The notes: a model not told the origin generated them from the letters alone. DNA of 64,000 nucleotides from Clavelina lepadiformis (GCF_947623445.1 NC_135242.1:1364001-1428000); one strand, 5' to 3'. Shown: positions 25,902 to 61,370, numbered from the stretch's first letter. Made by a program: numbers and translations.

Positions 25902-27234
25902 TGCTTGCACTTCTACGCTGGACTTGGCATTTTCTCTCTTGCTTTGTTATTTAAGTTTATTGTTTTAAAGGGCACTATAAGCCCATAGGCTGCGTGTTAA
26001 TGGTTCATTTGTTATGTCATAACGAAGGACTTGGGACCATCTGGCACTCGCAAACACATTCTTGCATTTTTAGTATTATGTTGCAAGTGGAATAATTTGT
26101 TAGATTTAAGGACAACATTAAAAGGAAATCAGAGTTGATATCTATATCTTAAATTTATCATTGCTTGACCATTCAGTGCAATAATCCTTTTTTTGATTGG
26201 ATAAACATATCTGCGTTTTTACAACTATGGCGGTTACAGATGTTTACCAACTTTCCGGTTGTGGTGTAAAAATCAATAATAGAGTTTGTCCCGGTTCTCA
26301 CATCCTTTTATGCTTGTATATTGTCAAGTGTTTCCATAGCCAATTTTCTCATTGGTTTTATATGTTAGAGACATTTTGATGTTCAATTTATGCATGATTA
26401 CATTGCTCTGTGTAACTGTCTGTCTTTAGCTAAATAAACACGTCTTGTCTTGTTATTGGCATAATCAAGTACGTTTAGCTAACCTTAGCATGGTCCAAGG
26501 AAATCAAGTTCTATAACAATTATAATATATAACAATTTAAGTTAGTTTTTCATCTTATCAGTCAGGATAGTGACATATTTTAGCTATAGCTTATGTAAGA
26601 TGCTAACTTTTATTGTACAGTAAAAATATTCCTACAAACAATTAATGGTCGAGAAAACATAAGTTAGCTCAGTGTTGTAATTACTGGAGTCACGTTATGA
26701 CAATTGTGACAACAAAAATAGAGCTCTAAGTAAGAAAAACTGATATTTTGGGAAAAAATTACACTTTTCTGTAACAAGTATTAACTAAATTGTAAACAAC
26801 CATGACGTAATACTAACCAATTTAATGCAACGGATAGTGTGACCCCAGAAAAGTTTTAAAGTTAAAGGCCTTGATTTCACTCGAGTAACAAGTTAACTTG
26901 ACTCATGACTTGATTACATACAAACCTGGGTTAGCCTCCTGCTCCTACCGTACGGCCATAAAGTGCATGTAATTTTTTTTCTCAGAACAACCACTAAGTT
27001 TGTCAACCACATAAAACGAAAAGAAGTTTTGAAGAATAAGAGCTTGGCGGTCACAAAACTGTTTCTACATCACAAAGCGCAGCCATGAAACTAAATTAAG
27101 TTTGCAAAACGTATATCTGCATTATATCTAAAACTTGGTGGGTAAAGTTAATTTCATTGTGGCTTGCGCCAAACGCGTATAAAGCATTATCTCACAGCAA
27201 TGAAAGAATCCGTTTTTAAAATGTTGTCTGAATG
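25902..27234. other. VPS28 3' flank; no gene seen
   Basis: AATAAA at 26433-26438 may serve VPS28 (3' UTR of about 0.53 kb). Nothing else is supported. Confidence 0.4.
26433..26438 (+). terminator. Candidate VPS28 polyadenylation signal
   Basis: AATAAA about 530 bases after the stop, followed by a GT-rich stretch (CGTCTTGTCTTGTT), as seen downstream of cleavage sites. Confidence 0.45.
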
Positions 27235-27242
27235 GTGTAGCC

Positions 27243-27982
27243 CAGGGGTGGGCAAACTACGGCCCGCGGGCCCATTTTATGCGGCCCGCCGGCACTTGCA
27301 GAAACTCCTACTCATCACTTATTGTTTTAATTAAACAGGTTACATGACAAAAATATTCTTCCCTTTACGAGTGTGTTTTTCTCTTCACTTTCAGTGCGTA
27401 AACACACACACGTCAGTCGCGCATGTATTGCAACATGCTCTCAGCAACTAGCCGTACACTTCTCACGCATTGTTTGATTCAATTGTTTGATCATAAAATA
27501 CAAATACGGTAGCGGCTACCGTAGGCCTACCCGTACTTCTACTTTCCTCCAAATAGCTTTTCATTGTTATTTGAGACGCACAGTTTAATGTTTTCTACTT
27601 CGACAGGATTTTTGTTAAAAAATAAAAGATTTATATTTTTACTCTGTTAAAATAATTTGTGCTGTTAAGAAGCGAAAGATTGAAGACGAAAGTCGTGTTT
27701 TCAATAAGAAATGGACTGTTAAATACTATTTTATCGAAATTGGGAATAAAGCAGTTTGCTTGTTATGCCGTGAGTCCGTGGCTGTTTTCAAGGAGTACAA
27801 TTTAAAAAGACACAACCAAACTAAACGTAACTGAGTGTGAAATACAAAAATTGTGTTTAATATGAATATGCGTTTATTTACACACCGGGTAAATTTTCCT
27901 ACTTTGTAATGAGAGTGTGCGGCCCCCGTCTGCAACATTTTTTCAAATGTGGCCCTCAGTACAAAAAGTTTGCCCACCCCTG
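27243..27982 (+). mobile_element. hAT element with transposase remnant
   Basis: Ends CAGGGGTGGGCAAACT and AGTTTGCCCACCCCTG are inverted repeats. An exact 8-bp target duplication GTGTAGCC lies at 27235-27242 and 27983-27990. CGGCCCGC and CGGCCC motifs follow the ends. Inside is the start of a hAT transposase (27661-27834), so the copy is an internally deleted autonomous element. Confidence 0.92.
27661..27834 (+). pseudogene. hAT transposase N-terminal fragment
   Basis: The frame reads KRKIEDESRVFNKKW, then YYFIEIGNKAVCLLC and LKRHNQTK before a stop. This is the BED-like zinc-binding start of hAT transposases (C-x2-C with a following H), as found in GTF2IRD2- and Charlie-type proteins. The catalytic part is missing. 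Confidence 0.8.
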
Positions 27983-28255
27983 GTGTAGCCCAAAAGCAAA
28001 AACTTGCAAACACGTTTCGACTCTTATGCGTTAGTACGGTCACAAAGAACCGCTTGGATACGCTGTGAAACGGCCATAATTGTCCAGCATTTCGGTTTTG
28101 TGGCTGTTTCGATTTTTAATGTGGCAGTTTCGAAGTCATTTCTGGACGCCAAATGGGTAACTATAAGATGTCTATGACCTGATTTTGGTTACTGGCAGAG
28201 AATTTGAAGTAGCTGAGCTTGTATTAGGTTAGCGTCCTTCGAGATTTCTTTGAAA

Positions 28256-31200
28256 ATGGCTGAACACGTCATCTGTATAACAGCAAACGCAGGACTTCCT
28301 TTGTTGACACGATCAAAACCAGGTGCTACTGCTAGCTGCTATTATGCAATAACATTTAGATAGGTTGCTTATTTGTTGAATTTTTATCAAGTTTTTTTAA
28401 CTTGGCTTTTCAAGCCCATTTGAGTAGGCCTAGTTTTGGCCTTTTTTGACGACATTGTTAGCCTAATAAAACAGTAATATGGGTCAAAAATTAGTGTTAA
28501 CCTTGTAATTGTAACTGGAGTAAAGTAGGATGCTAAACCTAGCCAATATGTAGGCTACATTTGCTAACACAATAGTGACAGACGTTTAGGGTCTCTTTTA
28601 CTTTCGCACTCTCACATGAAGGTCTGAATGGGAAGGATTTGTGAGGTCATTCGGGAGATGTTATGACGCAATAATTCCACAGTATTCGATCTTGATATGA
28701 GAGTGCAAAAGTAAAAATTTATTCAATGTTCTGTTGTTTCTTGTATTTATTGTAATTAATAATTGCAAAAAAGTGGCTTAGCTTATGTTCGCCTATTGAT
28801 AACCATAGTTTTCCATTTCAGGATGCCCACCAATGACATTCCCTTTTATTGGTTCTCTTTTCGGCGTTCATATGTTTGGTTCAAATCAAGGTGCATCACT
28901 GCAAAGCACAGTCACAGTTCATCACAGAGTCGTCTGGAAGACATACCACGGTTTGTATTAATAACAAACATTTTTATCTAACCCGTCCTGAATTTTAAAG
29001 CTATTGTACAACAACAGTTTTGACATTGTAAAAACAAGCCTTTGCACATATCACAAGCAAATAAACCTTTTCACTTAACTTGAAGGCTTAGCTATAGCAC
29101 TTCCACATTCACCATGTTATAGCATTAAGCCTACTCCATTGACACTTTCAAGTGGTTTTTGAACTTCTGCAAACTTGACTTTTTTCTTGTTCGCTGCACG
29201 ATTTACTGACAGTCTTGATGTCAAATAAAATATTGTACAATTGAGGCAAGTATGAAAGTTTTTTTGTTGTGCTTGCAGAGGCTGAAATTTTGATGTAATG
29301 TTGTTCACTGCTGTCTCTCATCATCTCATCAAATATTTAGAGAGCATAGTTTTGATTGTGGTCGCATCAAATGAGGACAGGAAAAGTAAAAATCAACCTG
29401 TGACCAACCGAAGGGAGTCAGATTCTGCCCTCGAACTTCAGCAATCTTCTCGAAACTTGACATCAACTGTTCCCGATGATCATTTATTTCGTCTTGCGGA
29501 CAATATTTTCAATGCTTTGGTGATGTTGATAGGTAAATTATGGGAGTGTTCATTGTGTGTTTGCTTACTCTATTTTCACTTGCATCTTTAGCTGTTTTTA
29601 AAAGCCAAAGTGTTTTGATTGAAGTTAAAAGGAAATTGATCCAGATGCATTATCCCTGGGTTTACTATCATCGTTTGTTTAGGCATTGATGATTTGGTGA
29701 AATTCCGAAGCATTGATCATCTAAAAAAAGCCTTGAAATCTAGTTATCATATTATTGATTCTTTTCTTGAATCAGGTTGGTGTGACAGTGTGCTGCTATG
29801 TTGTGTTTTTTGCTTAAAGTTTATTTCAGTTACAAGTAACTTGCTTTCATTTATGCAGACACAGTTATGAAGAAAAACGAAAATTGTCCATTATTTGGTG
29901 ATCTGACTCAATGCGTGGATGTAGCAGTAAATACAGAGGCAAAATTTCTAGAGAAGGTATTTCACCAATGTCTTGTTCGAATCGAATCGCTTAAATTCTA
30001 GATTTATATTCAGCTCTAAACACCGGTTTCAATGCAATTCATTTGTAAAATGTTTCTTCGCTGCAGGAACATCTACAAGAGTTTGCCAAAGCAGCAGGCA
30101 GCAAATATGGATGCCTGGTGGTAGATGGAAGGCTGCTGTGTGCGACAGAGAGTTGGTGGCTTCTTGATGGCCAGGAACTTGCTCTACTGAGCAGAGTAAG
30201 TTGATCTGTTCAATTCATAAATAAATCAGCCGATAAAGACATTTATTTAAATCTTTCGATGGAACAAGCTGTGTTAAGAAATCTGTTTTCAAATTTTCAT
30301 TCTTGATATCGTTGTCGTTATTTAAGCTTAATTTTTGCTCAAGTAATTCAGTTATGTTAAATTTATCACTACCAAGGCAAACAAGGATGTTGTAATGCCA
30401 GGTACTAGCATGGTTTCTACTTCAGTTTCTGCAATCATTTCTTCATGAGCACTTAGTGAGTTTTGCATTTTCATTTCAAGCTTATTTCACTTTTCCCTCC
30501 GTCTGTAACGGCGAGTGACATCCCCGTATTCCTCCCGAATGTGAGCCCGGCAATTCCGCATCGACTTGTCATGCTCACCCTCATCGTACGGCCGAGGGGC
30601 GGGGTGAGGGTGTGTGTCCTGTGTGGCCCCGAACCTTCATTGATGGAAATCGAGGAACGGTTTGTGCAAAGGTAAAATTAATTTATATTTTACACTTTCT
30701 CTTCAGCCAGTGTTAAGGTTAACAAACCAGCAAACCTGTTCCAGCTGAGACTTTATTCTATCGCTTGCTTTCACCCCAACTTCTGTCTTACTAATTTGTA
30801 TAAATAAATTTATAACTATTTGTTATATTTTTAAATATTATGATAAATAAATTTACGATTTACTACTTTTCTTTAACTGATTTTAGGAACACCAAAGCTA
30901 GGAGATTTTTTGTAACTCAGAAGTTAGTTTTAGAATATTCCATTTTAAACAAACTCCTGTCTTCTAGTTTCTGGGGTCCTGTGACGAACAATTTGCAGAG
31001 ATGTTGCACTCCAACCCCCATCCCAGATGCCACAACATCCCTCCTGCCGTCTGATCTTCTCGCTTTCCTCCTGGTAGACATAGAAATCAATCGATGTTTG
31101 GCATATTTCACGCCACCTGGTGGGAAGGAAATTGTTAATCGAAGAAAACAACAAAAATCAACGAGTGATTATGAACCATCGTGGCTCTACGATAAACTGG

Positions 31201-31787
31201 TTGAATTTTACAAGTGAGTAATAACCAGAATTTCTATGTTGTTGGTAGAACTGCATTAATTTGCAATCATAAAGACATTAGCAAAGATTTGACGATAGCA
31301 ATTCTTTTGGATATTGGCAGAACTGTGTCTAAACCCTTATTATTGTTTATTGACAAAAAAATTAACTTAACCCTTGAGGTGCTTCCCCTATCCTGCTTTT
31401 GTGATATCTTCCATGTAACTTATCAGCATACTTGTCTTAAGTCTTTAGCATAATTGCCCATATTTAGTTCTTAGGCTCATGGCTTTAAAGCAATTTCTGT
31501 TATATGAGCCAATGCTAAGTAAGCTGATTATTTTTTATTAACTTCATTGCAGATGCGTTGTGGGAACTTCTTTTCCATTTCCTGAAAACGAGGATGACAC
31601 TTCTCGCGATAGCACGCCTCATGCGGGCATAGCTCATTATCGTTGTTTGAGACGTCACAAATGCTTTGCTCTTGTTAAGTCACAATACCAATTGTTTGCT
31701 TTATACTCAAAGGAGACGCCCACCTATGCAATGCAAGGTCTCACTGAAAGAATTCTTAAAGTCCTTTCAAAAGACGATCTTCTATGA
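28256..31787 (+). CDS. FUZ: Fuzzy, CPLANE planar cell polarity and ciliogenesis effector
   Basis: Nine phase-consistent coding exons: 28256-28322, 28822-28950, 29341-29532, 29683-29775, 29859-29956, 30067-30195, 30481-30671, 30968-31213, 31553-31787; about 459 residues (human 418). FUZ pairs with INTU in the CPLANE complex, which recruits intraflagellar transport proteins to the base of cilia; its longin-like domains help act on Rab23. Family blocks: ITANAGLPLLTRS, FIGSLFGVHMFGSNQG, VVWKTYH, the SIVLIVVAS strand, IDSFLES, LFGDLTQCVDVAV, the WWLLDGQE turn, PAIPHRLVMLTLIV, CVLCGPEPS and INRCLAYFTPPG. Exon 3 carries a polar insert (29360-29470) that lengthens it. The acceptor at 29340 is chosen for phase. 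Confidence 0.93.
28589..28716. repeat. Diverged copy of a ~130-bp palindromic MITE
   Basis: In FUZ intron 1. The ends TTTTACTTTCGCACTCTCA and TGAGAGTGCAAAAGTAAAA are near-perfect inverted repeats. The interior (TTATGACGCAATAATTCC) resembles the better-preserved copy at 61380-61514. No target duplication is recognisable here. Confidence 0.65.
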
Positions 31788-31862
31788 AATGGACCTCGAT
31801 AGAACAGAAGCTTGTTTGTCGAGTGACGTTCATCTAAAGAAATGCGCTCTTTCAAATATAGT

Positions 31863-32007
31863 CACTGTGGGTCCCAACTTGAGGTCCGCGAATTATACTT
31901 TAATTCGTCATAGATAGCCTATTAAGTAACAGTTTCGGAGTTGGGGTCCGCGGGAAAGGAATTATTGCAGCTTGGGGCACGCAAGTAGAAAAAGTTGGTA
32001 CCCACTG
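31863..32007. repeat. Possible short hAT-like MITE after FUZ
   Basis: GTGGGTCCCAACTT on the left is inverted against AAGTTGGTACCCAC on the right, and GGTCCGCG is repeated inside. No target duplication was found, so this is tentative. Confidence 0.4.
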
Positions 32008-33957
32008 ACTCAAACGTAAGTGCTGGACAAAGTATTGATGACGTCATCGTTTTTCTTTGTTTTTGTCGAGATAATGTCATGAGGCAACATCAACCTGATC
32101 AGTTGCAATTGAAGTTTATGCTCTTACTCACCCATCTTATCATGCGCTTGTGTTTTGTGGTGGTCTCCACATCCTTGCGGTTTCTTTGTTAATTAAGTAC
32201 TGTATAGTTCTCTCTTTTATAAAAGATTTATTTTTATATTGGCATTAAAATTAAATAATTCTATAGAATTATATTGTGTTGTTGCGTTTCCTGAAGACCC
32301 TGACCTTTCACACGTTGTAAGATATAAGTTAAAAATTATCTTTTATCCCCAGTAATCTATGTACTTGGCATGTTTAGCTCGGTTGTGTGTTTAAATCTGA
32401 CCACTGGTTTGTAAGATATTTGAACAACCGCTCGAAAAAATGGTTAAACAACCATGACTAGGCTACAACACAGCTTAAAGTCTGAGTTGTTTTACTGAAC
32501 AGATGTTAATATTAAGTAGTCCTATTTTTTACTTTCCTATACCCAGTTTTTACGACTAAATTTGTGTCGTAAAAAACATCAAAATGATCAAAAAATTTAG
32601 CTAAGAGACCAAAAAACAGAACTTTTTATGAATGACCATGAAATTGTTGAAAAATGAAAATGTGAAATCGTCAAATAAGCTTCTGTTAAATTTGCAGCGA
32701 GTGGAAAATACTCGGCACAAAATTTTGTTTGCCGTAATGATTAGCTCTATAAAACCAGAAGAGATTGGAATTTATAGATTTTACAATCTGCGAATAATGT
32801 TTGCCAACAAAGTTTACAGTTAGGCTACACTCACGCAATCATTCTGCAGACGATGCTACCGGAGCAGCAAGTCAGCTCTGTATACTGAGCTGATCGAGTT
32901 ACAGAGCGGATGACAAAATAGGTTATACATGTCATATCGCTTAGAAACGTGGGTTTACTGTATTTAGTCCTCTAAAAGTTGATTGAAATTTTTTGAAGTG
33001 GAAAAAGTAGCCTATGTTACGAACCTAATGTTTATTACTGTAGTAAACGAATTATGCTAAGGTTATCACATAAAACGATCTTTTTCAAATACTCCATTGC
33101 TTGATGTTTAAGTGTTTTTGCAATGGCGTAACTACACTATGATTTACTTAGACAAATGCCTAAGGACCCACGCTACCGTTGGGCCCATGGCTAATAAAAT
33201 AACACATCAGGCATTTTAATTGCGTAAAGCTTACAAAAGAATGACCAATGCGCTCTTTCAACTTTACGTTAAAGCGATGAAAGAACGAAAGAAAGTTAGA
33301 AAGAACGGTGTTGATTTGAAAACGTCAGTGATGTCAAACTAAATTCTAAAAAAGAGCTAAACGGTGCTAAATTATGGCAAATACTCACATATTAGTTAAT
33401 AAATGAAACTTTCGAATTATTGACTATAGTAACAAAATAAGGTAATAAAAGTGTAATTAAAGTCCAAATAAAAGGGCAATAAAGTCGAACGGCATTCAAC
33501 AAGATAAAAGGGAAATATCATAGCCTACAAGTAGCAGTGCGCAGTGATATTGTAAGTTTCTTTAATACAATACGAATATTCTTCCACTTGAGGCAGCCTA
33601 GCTGTCGGAATAATTTGATATTGTTAAACCATTTATTTAATTTGAGAAGCACCGATTTTATTCCATTAATAATGACTAACGTGTTTGTTGTTAACGTTTA
33701 TGTTTGATTGTTAATCTCTTCATCATATAAGTTTTTTTTCATATAAGAACTTAACATTCTCGGTTGTTACAACTTCATAGTATTTGTCTTTTAAGACAAA
33801 AGTTTATCTTCAATTGCCTCTAAATGTAAGTGCTATGGTTTTGCTGGATGCGCAGTTATACGACGTTGTTTGTAGCAAAGTATGTAAAGTTGTCTGTTCT
33901 GTGCAGCTGTCCTCAACGTGTTAAAAAGACGAAGATACAGATTCAATTTCAACAAAA
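32008..33957. other. Intergenic between FUZ and the large kinase gene
   Basis: No supported exon or RNA gene. The part just before 33958 is the likely promoter and 5' UTR of the kinase gene if its first exon is correctly placed. Confidence 0.35.
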
Positions 33958-53332
<19,375 letters not shown>

Positions 53333-53361
53333 CAGAATCATTTAAAGATTCAAGTCAATTC

Positions 53362-53367
53362 AATAAA
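53362..53367 (+). terminator. Polyadenylation signal of the large kinase gene
   Basis: AATAAA, 30 bases after the stop in the last exon. It supports 53332 as the true end of the coding region. Confidence 0.65.
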
Positions 53368-55006
53368 AGTTATAGAGTTATAGACGGAAAGTTATCAAGT
53401 TCAAGAAATCTCCGCAAGAACTGTTATATCTTATTTCAAGTTATATGCTTTATTTCTTGTTAGTACCAACCGTTGCCTTGTATACTGTACAGCAGGGTTC
53501 GACTTTTTATGGTCGTCCAACACGACTTAATTTTACAGCAAGCAAGGAAGGAAAATAAAGGCTATTACTTGCCGTAGTCCCTGGTGATATTTAATAACAC
53601 AATGATTGCACGTTGGTTACAACTGCGTATTAGACCCGTGCTTGCCACTGGAAATTTTGTCGTGTATAGTAAAATGAATAGATAAAAAGGTGGGATACAA
53701 CTGGTGTATAGTAATGGCATTGGGCCAATAAACTCAGATATTGTAACTAAGCGGTTGAGTACATTGGAGGGTTTAAAATTGACCAAAGCCAAAGACCATT
53801 TTAAGCAGGCGCTATAAAATGTTGATACAGTTTCTTGCCTAATGACATACTTCATTTTGGATTGATTGGTAAATTTAATAAATACTGCAGTTGGAGAGAC
53901 GTTTAAATTTTGCATTTACTTGACGATATTGTTTAACGTCAGTAATGACAGAACTTTGTCACTAAGCAGGTTGCCAAAAACAGATGAAAACTTTTCACCG
54001 TAAGCACAAGTCATTATTAGTGACATCGTTTATTAAGTTTTTACCTTCTGTACAGTATTTTTGCCCTAAAAGACTAACAATTGTTAGCATATTGCAAACT
54101 TTGATGGTAGGTTTTGTTTTTATTCTAATTAAGATTAACCCGCTTTTTCATTTCAGGATTTTTTCAATGGTTACTTGCCGTGCAGTTCCTAATTGTGTGC
54201 CAGTTGTTGTTGCGTCATATGATGTGTACAACCTCTGTGCTTCTAATGTGAGCATGGAATCGCATTAACTACAAGGAAATGCAAAGTTTATCACCCAGCA
54301 TGTCTTCTGTGATGTTTCCCTTTAAGTGGTTGCAGTGCTGGACAGTGTTCTGATTTGTTATTCCTTACATATAGTTATCGTTGTGTAATGGTGTATAAAA
54401 ATGTTCTATAATAATTAGTGTATTTTATGTTATAATTATTTTTGTAACCAACCAAATAACATTTCACAAATTAAGCTAATTATTTGCCTTACATTTGTAA
54501 ATAAATTTGATTTTGTTCATTGCTGTCTTCTTTTCCTGCAGTTGTTTTATGAAAAGTGTGCTTGCTGCGTTTCTAGGTACCATAATGGAGTAATACGTTG
54601 TGCATTTTCAACACATGGGTGTTTCCTCATTGCACTTGTCATTAAATTGCCGTTGCCGATATATAAATAAACAGGAAAGCGTTTTTGCAGCACATTATTG
54701 TAACTTTGCATTATTTTATGATTTTACTAAACTAATTTAATCCACTGATCTCGTTGTTTTTATTGCTTGCTGCTTAAATATACCCAGATTCAGATAACTA
54801 AAGTCAATATTACATATGTGCGATAAATATTTCAGAACTCAACCACTTAGAAAAAATACTCGAACGAAAGTAACCGCATATGAACTCCACTAGTACGGTA
54901 TCCTATATTTTTGCACAAGGAATTCTATGCCATCGTTTTAGGTAACGGAGCAGCTTTTTTACGATCTATTTTTTAGTTTAAGTTTTATGAGCGCTCAAGT
55001 TGGGGC
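53368..55006. other. Intergenic; no gene seen
   Basis: Open frames at 53565-53915 (-) and 53984-54268 (+) have no motif or splice context. Nothing is supported. Confidence 0.35.
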
Positions 55007-55014
55007 ATCTACGC

Positions 55015-55704
55015 TAGGGTTGCCATACGTCAGGATAGTCCCGGACATGTCCAGGATTTTAGTGTTCAAATCTGCATCAGGGATATATGTTAAAAAGTTC
55101 TTAAATGTCCGGGTTTTTGATTAATGCAGTTTATGAAATTTAACGGGCAATATTTTCACAATAAGAAATTGTTTAGTGCCAAAGATTAAACCTTGTTATC
55201 GTTTTACTGTTGAAAATGACTAAGCGAAAATGTAAATTTACTAACGAGATGCAGGCAAGCTCTGAAGAGACCCTTTTGACTTATGAGGGTATCTTAACTT
55301 AATTTACCTGTTGAATTATCTGACTCTATTGTTGTGTGCGGTTACAATACTCTAACCTTTTGCCGGCCGAAAGGTTTTGATATTACAACAGAAATAGCTT
55401 ACAAGAAAAGGTTTTTATTGTAGGTGCTGTACACTTTCTCAATATTATGAATAACCAAGAACATAAGTAATACTACTGCTTATAAGATGGCTATTGTCTA
55501 TTAAACAGAAAGTTGTTGGACTAAGCAAATGTGGCAATTCTGTGCTTTTTCCCCTCAGTGATGCTGTCTTGCAGAAAAAATAAGCGTTTAGATTGGTAGA
55601 ATGTAAGAACATACTGTAAAATGTCGTGTAGCGCCGCTTTGGTGTCGCAAAAGTTGGTAATTGCGACCGTCAGGGATTTGGCTTTTTATGATATGGTAAC
55701 GCTA
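55015..55704 (+). mobile_element. hAT-like element with transposase start
   Basis: Left end TAGGGTTGCCATACGTC is inverted, imperfectly, at the right (ATATGGTAACGCTA). An exact 8-bp duplication ATCTACGC flanks it (55007-55014, 55705-55712). CCCGGACATGTCC follows the left end. A short frame at 55216-55302 begins MTKRKCKFTNEMQ, like hAT transposases (KRKCxFxxELQ), and stops early. Confidence 0.85.
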
Positions 55705-55712
55705 ATCTACGC

Positions 55713-57488
55713 ATTTACAAAACCGTTCATGATTCCATCATAGTTGCGTTATTAGGGATGTGAGATTCCCGCGTTTGAAGTCACGTGACCAGACATTACG
55801 TGCTCAATCAAGCTTGTCGCGTTAAATGACGTACAGGGACATATTTCAATACCGCAAAACGGTTGTTGTCGTCAAGTAGCATTTTGCAGCAAATTAAAAT
55901 ACTTTAACTCGGTAATAACCACAGATATTTAAGATGAAAACTTATTTTAGCGCAAAATCATAGAAAATTTACTGTGGGTAACCTCTTTATTGAACCATGG
56001 TAGTCTAGAAACGTGTTCGAATTTCGGAAAAAAAAGTATCGTAATAAGTCGAAGAATTTTTTGGGAAATTTTAAGATTTTCCTGTCAGAAAAATACTATG
56101 AATTTATTTAACCGACAGTAAGACGATGATCAAACTTGGTAAGTTGACAATCAACGCAACGTCAAAGCCGCACAACGAATTCTTTGCCACCAAGATAACG
56201 ATTCAGTCTGGCATCGCAGTAACCGATGACAATGATGCCCAGTTTCAGTAACGAACAAACCAATCAACGCGAGTCAATCAGAGATCTAGGAAATTTGCCA
56301 AAAGATAATTGCCGAGTTACAAAATGTTAATTAAAGAATTACCAGCACTTAACCAATACTCGGTGGTGTAACATAGCAAAAAGTGATAAAGGCGATATGA
56401 TCGCGCCTTCCTGACATTAGAAAGTATCCTACCTGGTAAAACTGCCGTTGCCAAGTAACTGAGATTCACTCTTCAAACAGGGTTTTTATTTGCACTCGGC
56501 CAATCTTAAAAGTTGCCGCGTGATCAACCGGGCTCGGTTGTCAATCTAATCCTCTATTTATTCCCATCCAGTTCGTGTATTCACTCAGATCCAATTCCGC
56601 CTGCCAAGATGATTAAACCTGCTTTGCGGTAACTGACCAGCATGCTGAAGGAAGGAGGCATTAACTGAATGAGACAAGTTCTAGAATCACTTCCAATTGG
56701 TGAGTTTGATTTTTTCTAATTGTTACGCAATAATTAACGAACGGCTTTCATCACGTGAAAATGGAGAAATGGCAATGCTCATAAGATTTATGCAAACGTT
56801 TTCGACACACTTGGAGTAAAGTTCTGAAAATCGATAAAACAGTTAACCTGGCGTTTGTGGACAAATCCAGCCTACCGGCGTTCATGCAATTTTTGTTTGT
56901 GGCAATGAACACATGACGTAGGAGTGACTTGTAAGAGTTTTCAGCATAACCATTGCCGGATGTAAAACACTTTCATATTCTCAATTATTACCGGTGATCG
57001 TAATGATAACAAACGAATGTTTTTGCATGTAAAGATAGAGTTAAAAGATATCTTGTTTGGTTACGTGAAGAAAATGCGCTGCGTATACTAAGCAAACAAA
57101 TCACAGACTAGTAATATGGTTTAAGTAAATGAAAGATACTATTTACTCGGCCATCTTAATCGGCGTCTTCAATACAATCGCGACGTTGGTTTCAAATTTG
57201 AAAGTTTTTGAACAGTATTGCTGGAGTAATGTAATGAGTCATACGCTTATAACAAATTCTTAGCAAGATAGTTTTTGATTGTTAAATGTCGCCATATCTG
57301 CATTCAAATATATAGGTAATACAGTACTATTCAAATATCAGAGAAAAAATAAATGGAAACAAACAAAATTACTGTACAGGCAAACCTTAAGCGGCTCAGT
57401 ACAGTAACAGCTAGATTTTAAAGGCAGTGGCAACCAAAGTGAAACAAAACATAAACAGATATTTGCTTGGAGAAGTGGCGTACCGTTT
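55713..57488. other. Intergenic; no firm gene
   Basis: Possible start-like exons (an ATG followed by GTAAGT near 56126, another near 56609) cannot be linked to any recognisable coding chain. Confidence 0.3.
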
Positions 57489-57698
57489 GTGACTTACAGT
57501 ATATCATTCTCAAGCATGACGTCAGACAAGAAGATGGAAAATTTCTTTGTATTGACCGTCAGCGTTTACAACGAGTCCCTGAAAATTCCCAGGGTTTCCA
57601 CTGGATTTTCAGTGTCGCGTTTCAAATCTGACGTGAACTGTCATCTCTTAGTAGCAGGGTTTGACCAGAGCTTTATGAAAACGAAAACGGCGAGTTGA
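57489..57698 (+). CDS. Unrecognised small ORF ending near a poly(A) signal
   Basis: Open frame of 69 codons. A likely acceptor (TTGTGACTTACAG) lies at its start, so translation may instead begin at MTSDKKMENFF within it. AATAAA follows a few bases after the stop (about 57704). These signs allow a terminal exon, but I recognise no family and cannot place upstream exons. It faces PPP1R42, whose own AATAAA on the opposite strand lies at 57722-57717. Confidence 0.25.
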   Translation: MTYSISFSSMTSDKKMENFFVLTVSVYNESLKIPRVSTGFSVSRFKSDVNCHLLVAGFDQSFMKTKTAS

Positions 57699-58225
57699 CT
57701 CTAAATAAAATACCTCTTTATTTATAACAAAGAATAAAACGAACGGGGTTGTAATATTATCAGCAGACCATTACACGCCCGCCACTACGCAACAATGGGA
57801 ATTGAAAGGGGAGGGATACAATGTACACATCGACACAAACAGGTTTATAAAACAAGAACACATTAAACCATTGAAACGGGCCGACCGAAACAATTAGATA
57901 AACAAGTTTAAAAAAACTTAATGGAGTCAGCCCAGCATACAACAGCGCATTGTCCATAAAATAGAAGCTTGGTAAGAAGATAGCGGTTTACTACAATTGC
58001 AAAAGTACGATTGTAATTTACAGTCTTTAAAATGGCTTACACATAAACTGTACGAGTATATACAATTATACATCTCACTATAACCTTAAAATACAAAATT
58101 TTGACTCCTGCGCGTTGCCACAGCGGCCAGCAGCTTTACCTAGAATAGGTGACAACAGATATTTAACCATCATACATCTCAAAGCAGCAAAAGCGAGTCA
58201 AAATGAAATTTTAATTTCAAGTAAA

Positions 58226-60840
<2,615 letters not shown>

Positions 60841-61370
60841 TTTCTCTTTAAATTAAGCTATACACATAAATTAAGCAACTTGCATTTTTGATATTAGGTC
60901 AAGGTAAGTTATGGTCAATTCAAAATCTAAGTTAAAACAAAAGATTTTTGATAGTTTACTTCACAGAGTTTGCATCAAAAATTCTCTCGGATCCAAAGCA
61001 ATACACAGTAGAACAAGATTAATAAATTGTCAAACGCATCTCTTGTACATGCAGGCAATCTATTACATATCTATCGAAACTGGTTCCCTTGGAAGTGCAC
61101 TTATGTGAAATTTACAGCCACACTCAACTAAAAAAACTTTTTATTCAAATAACTAACAATAAGCCGGCAGCCCTATAAGACAGTACGATGATATTTACAA
61201 CTAAAGTGGTCATAAATGGTTACCCTACTACCTACCACAAAAGAAATTATGAGTATAGATACAATGCCAAGATTGTAACCAAAATTATAGTCAAAACATT
61301 AGTCATCTACACGAGTGTATATGCAGTAATTTTCACTGCAGGCGTCATAGATTTTCTAGCTAGTTGCAAT
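60841..61370. other. Upstream flank of PPP1R42; no gene seen
   Basis: The part next to 60840 should be the PPP1R42 promoter and 5' UTR. Open frames at 60911-61108 and 61188-61505 show no motif. Confidence 0.35.

Noticed and set aside
33120-33200. Possible repeat around GGCGTAACTAC and GGGCCCATGG
   Set aside because: It resembles MITE ends, but I found no inverted partner or target duplication.
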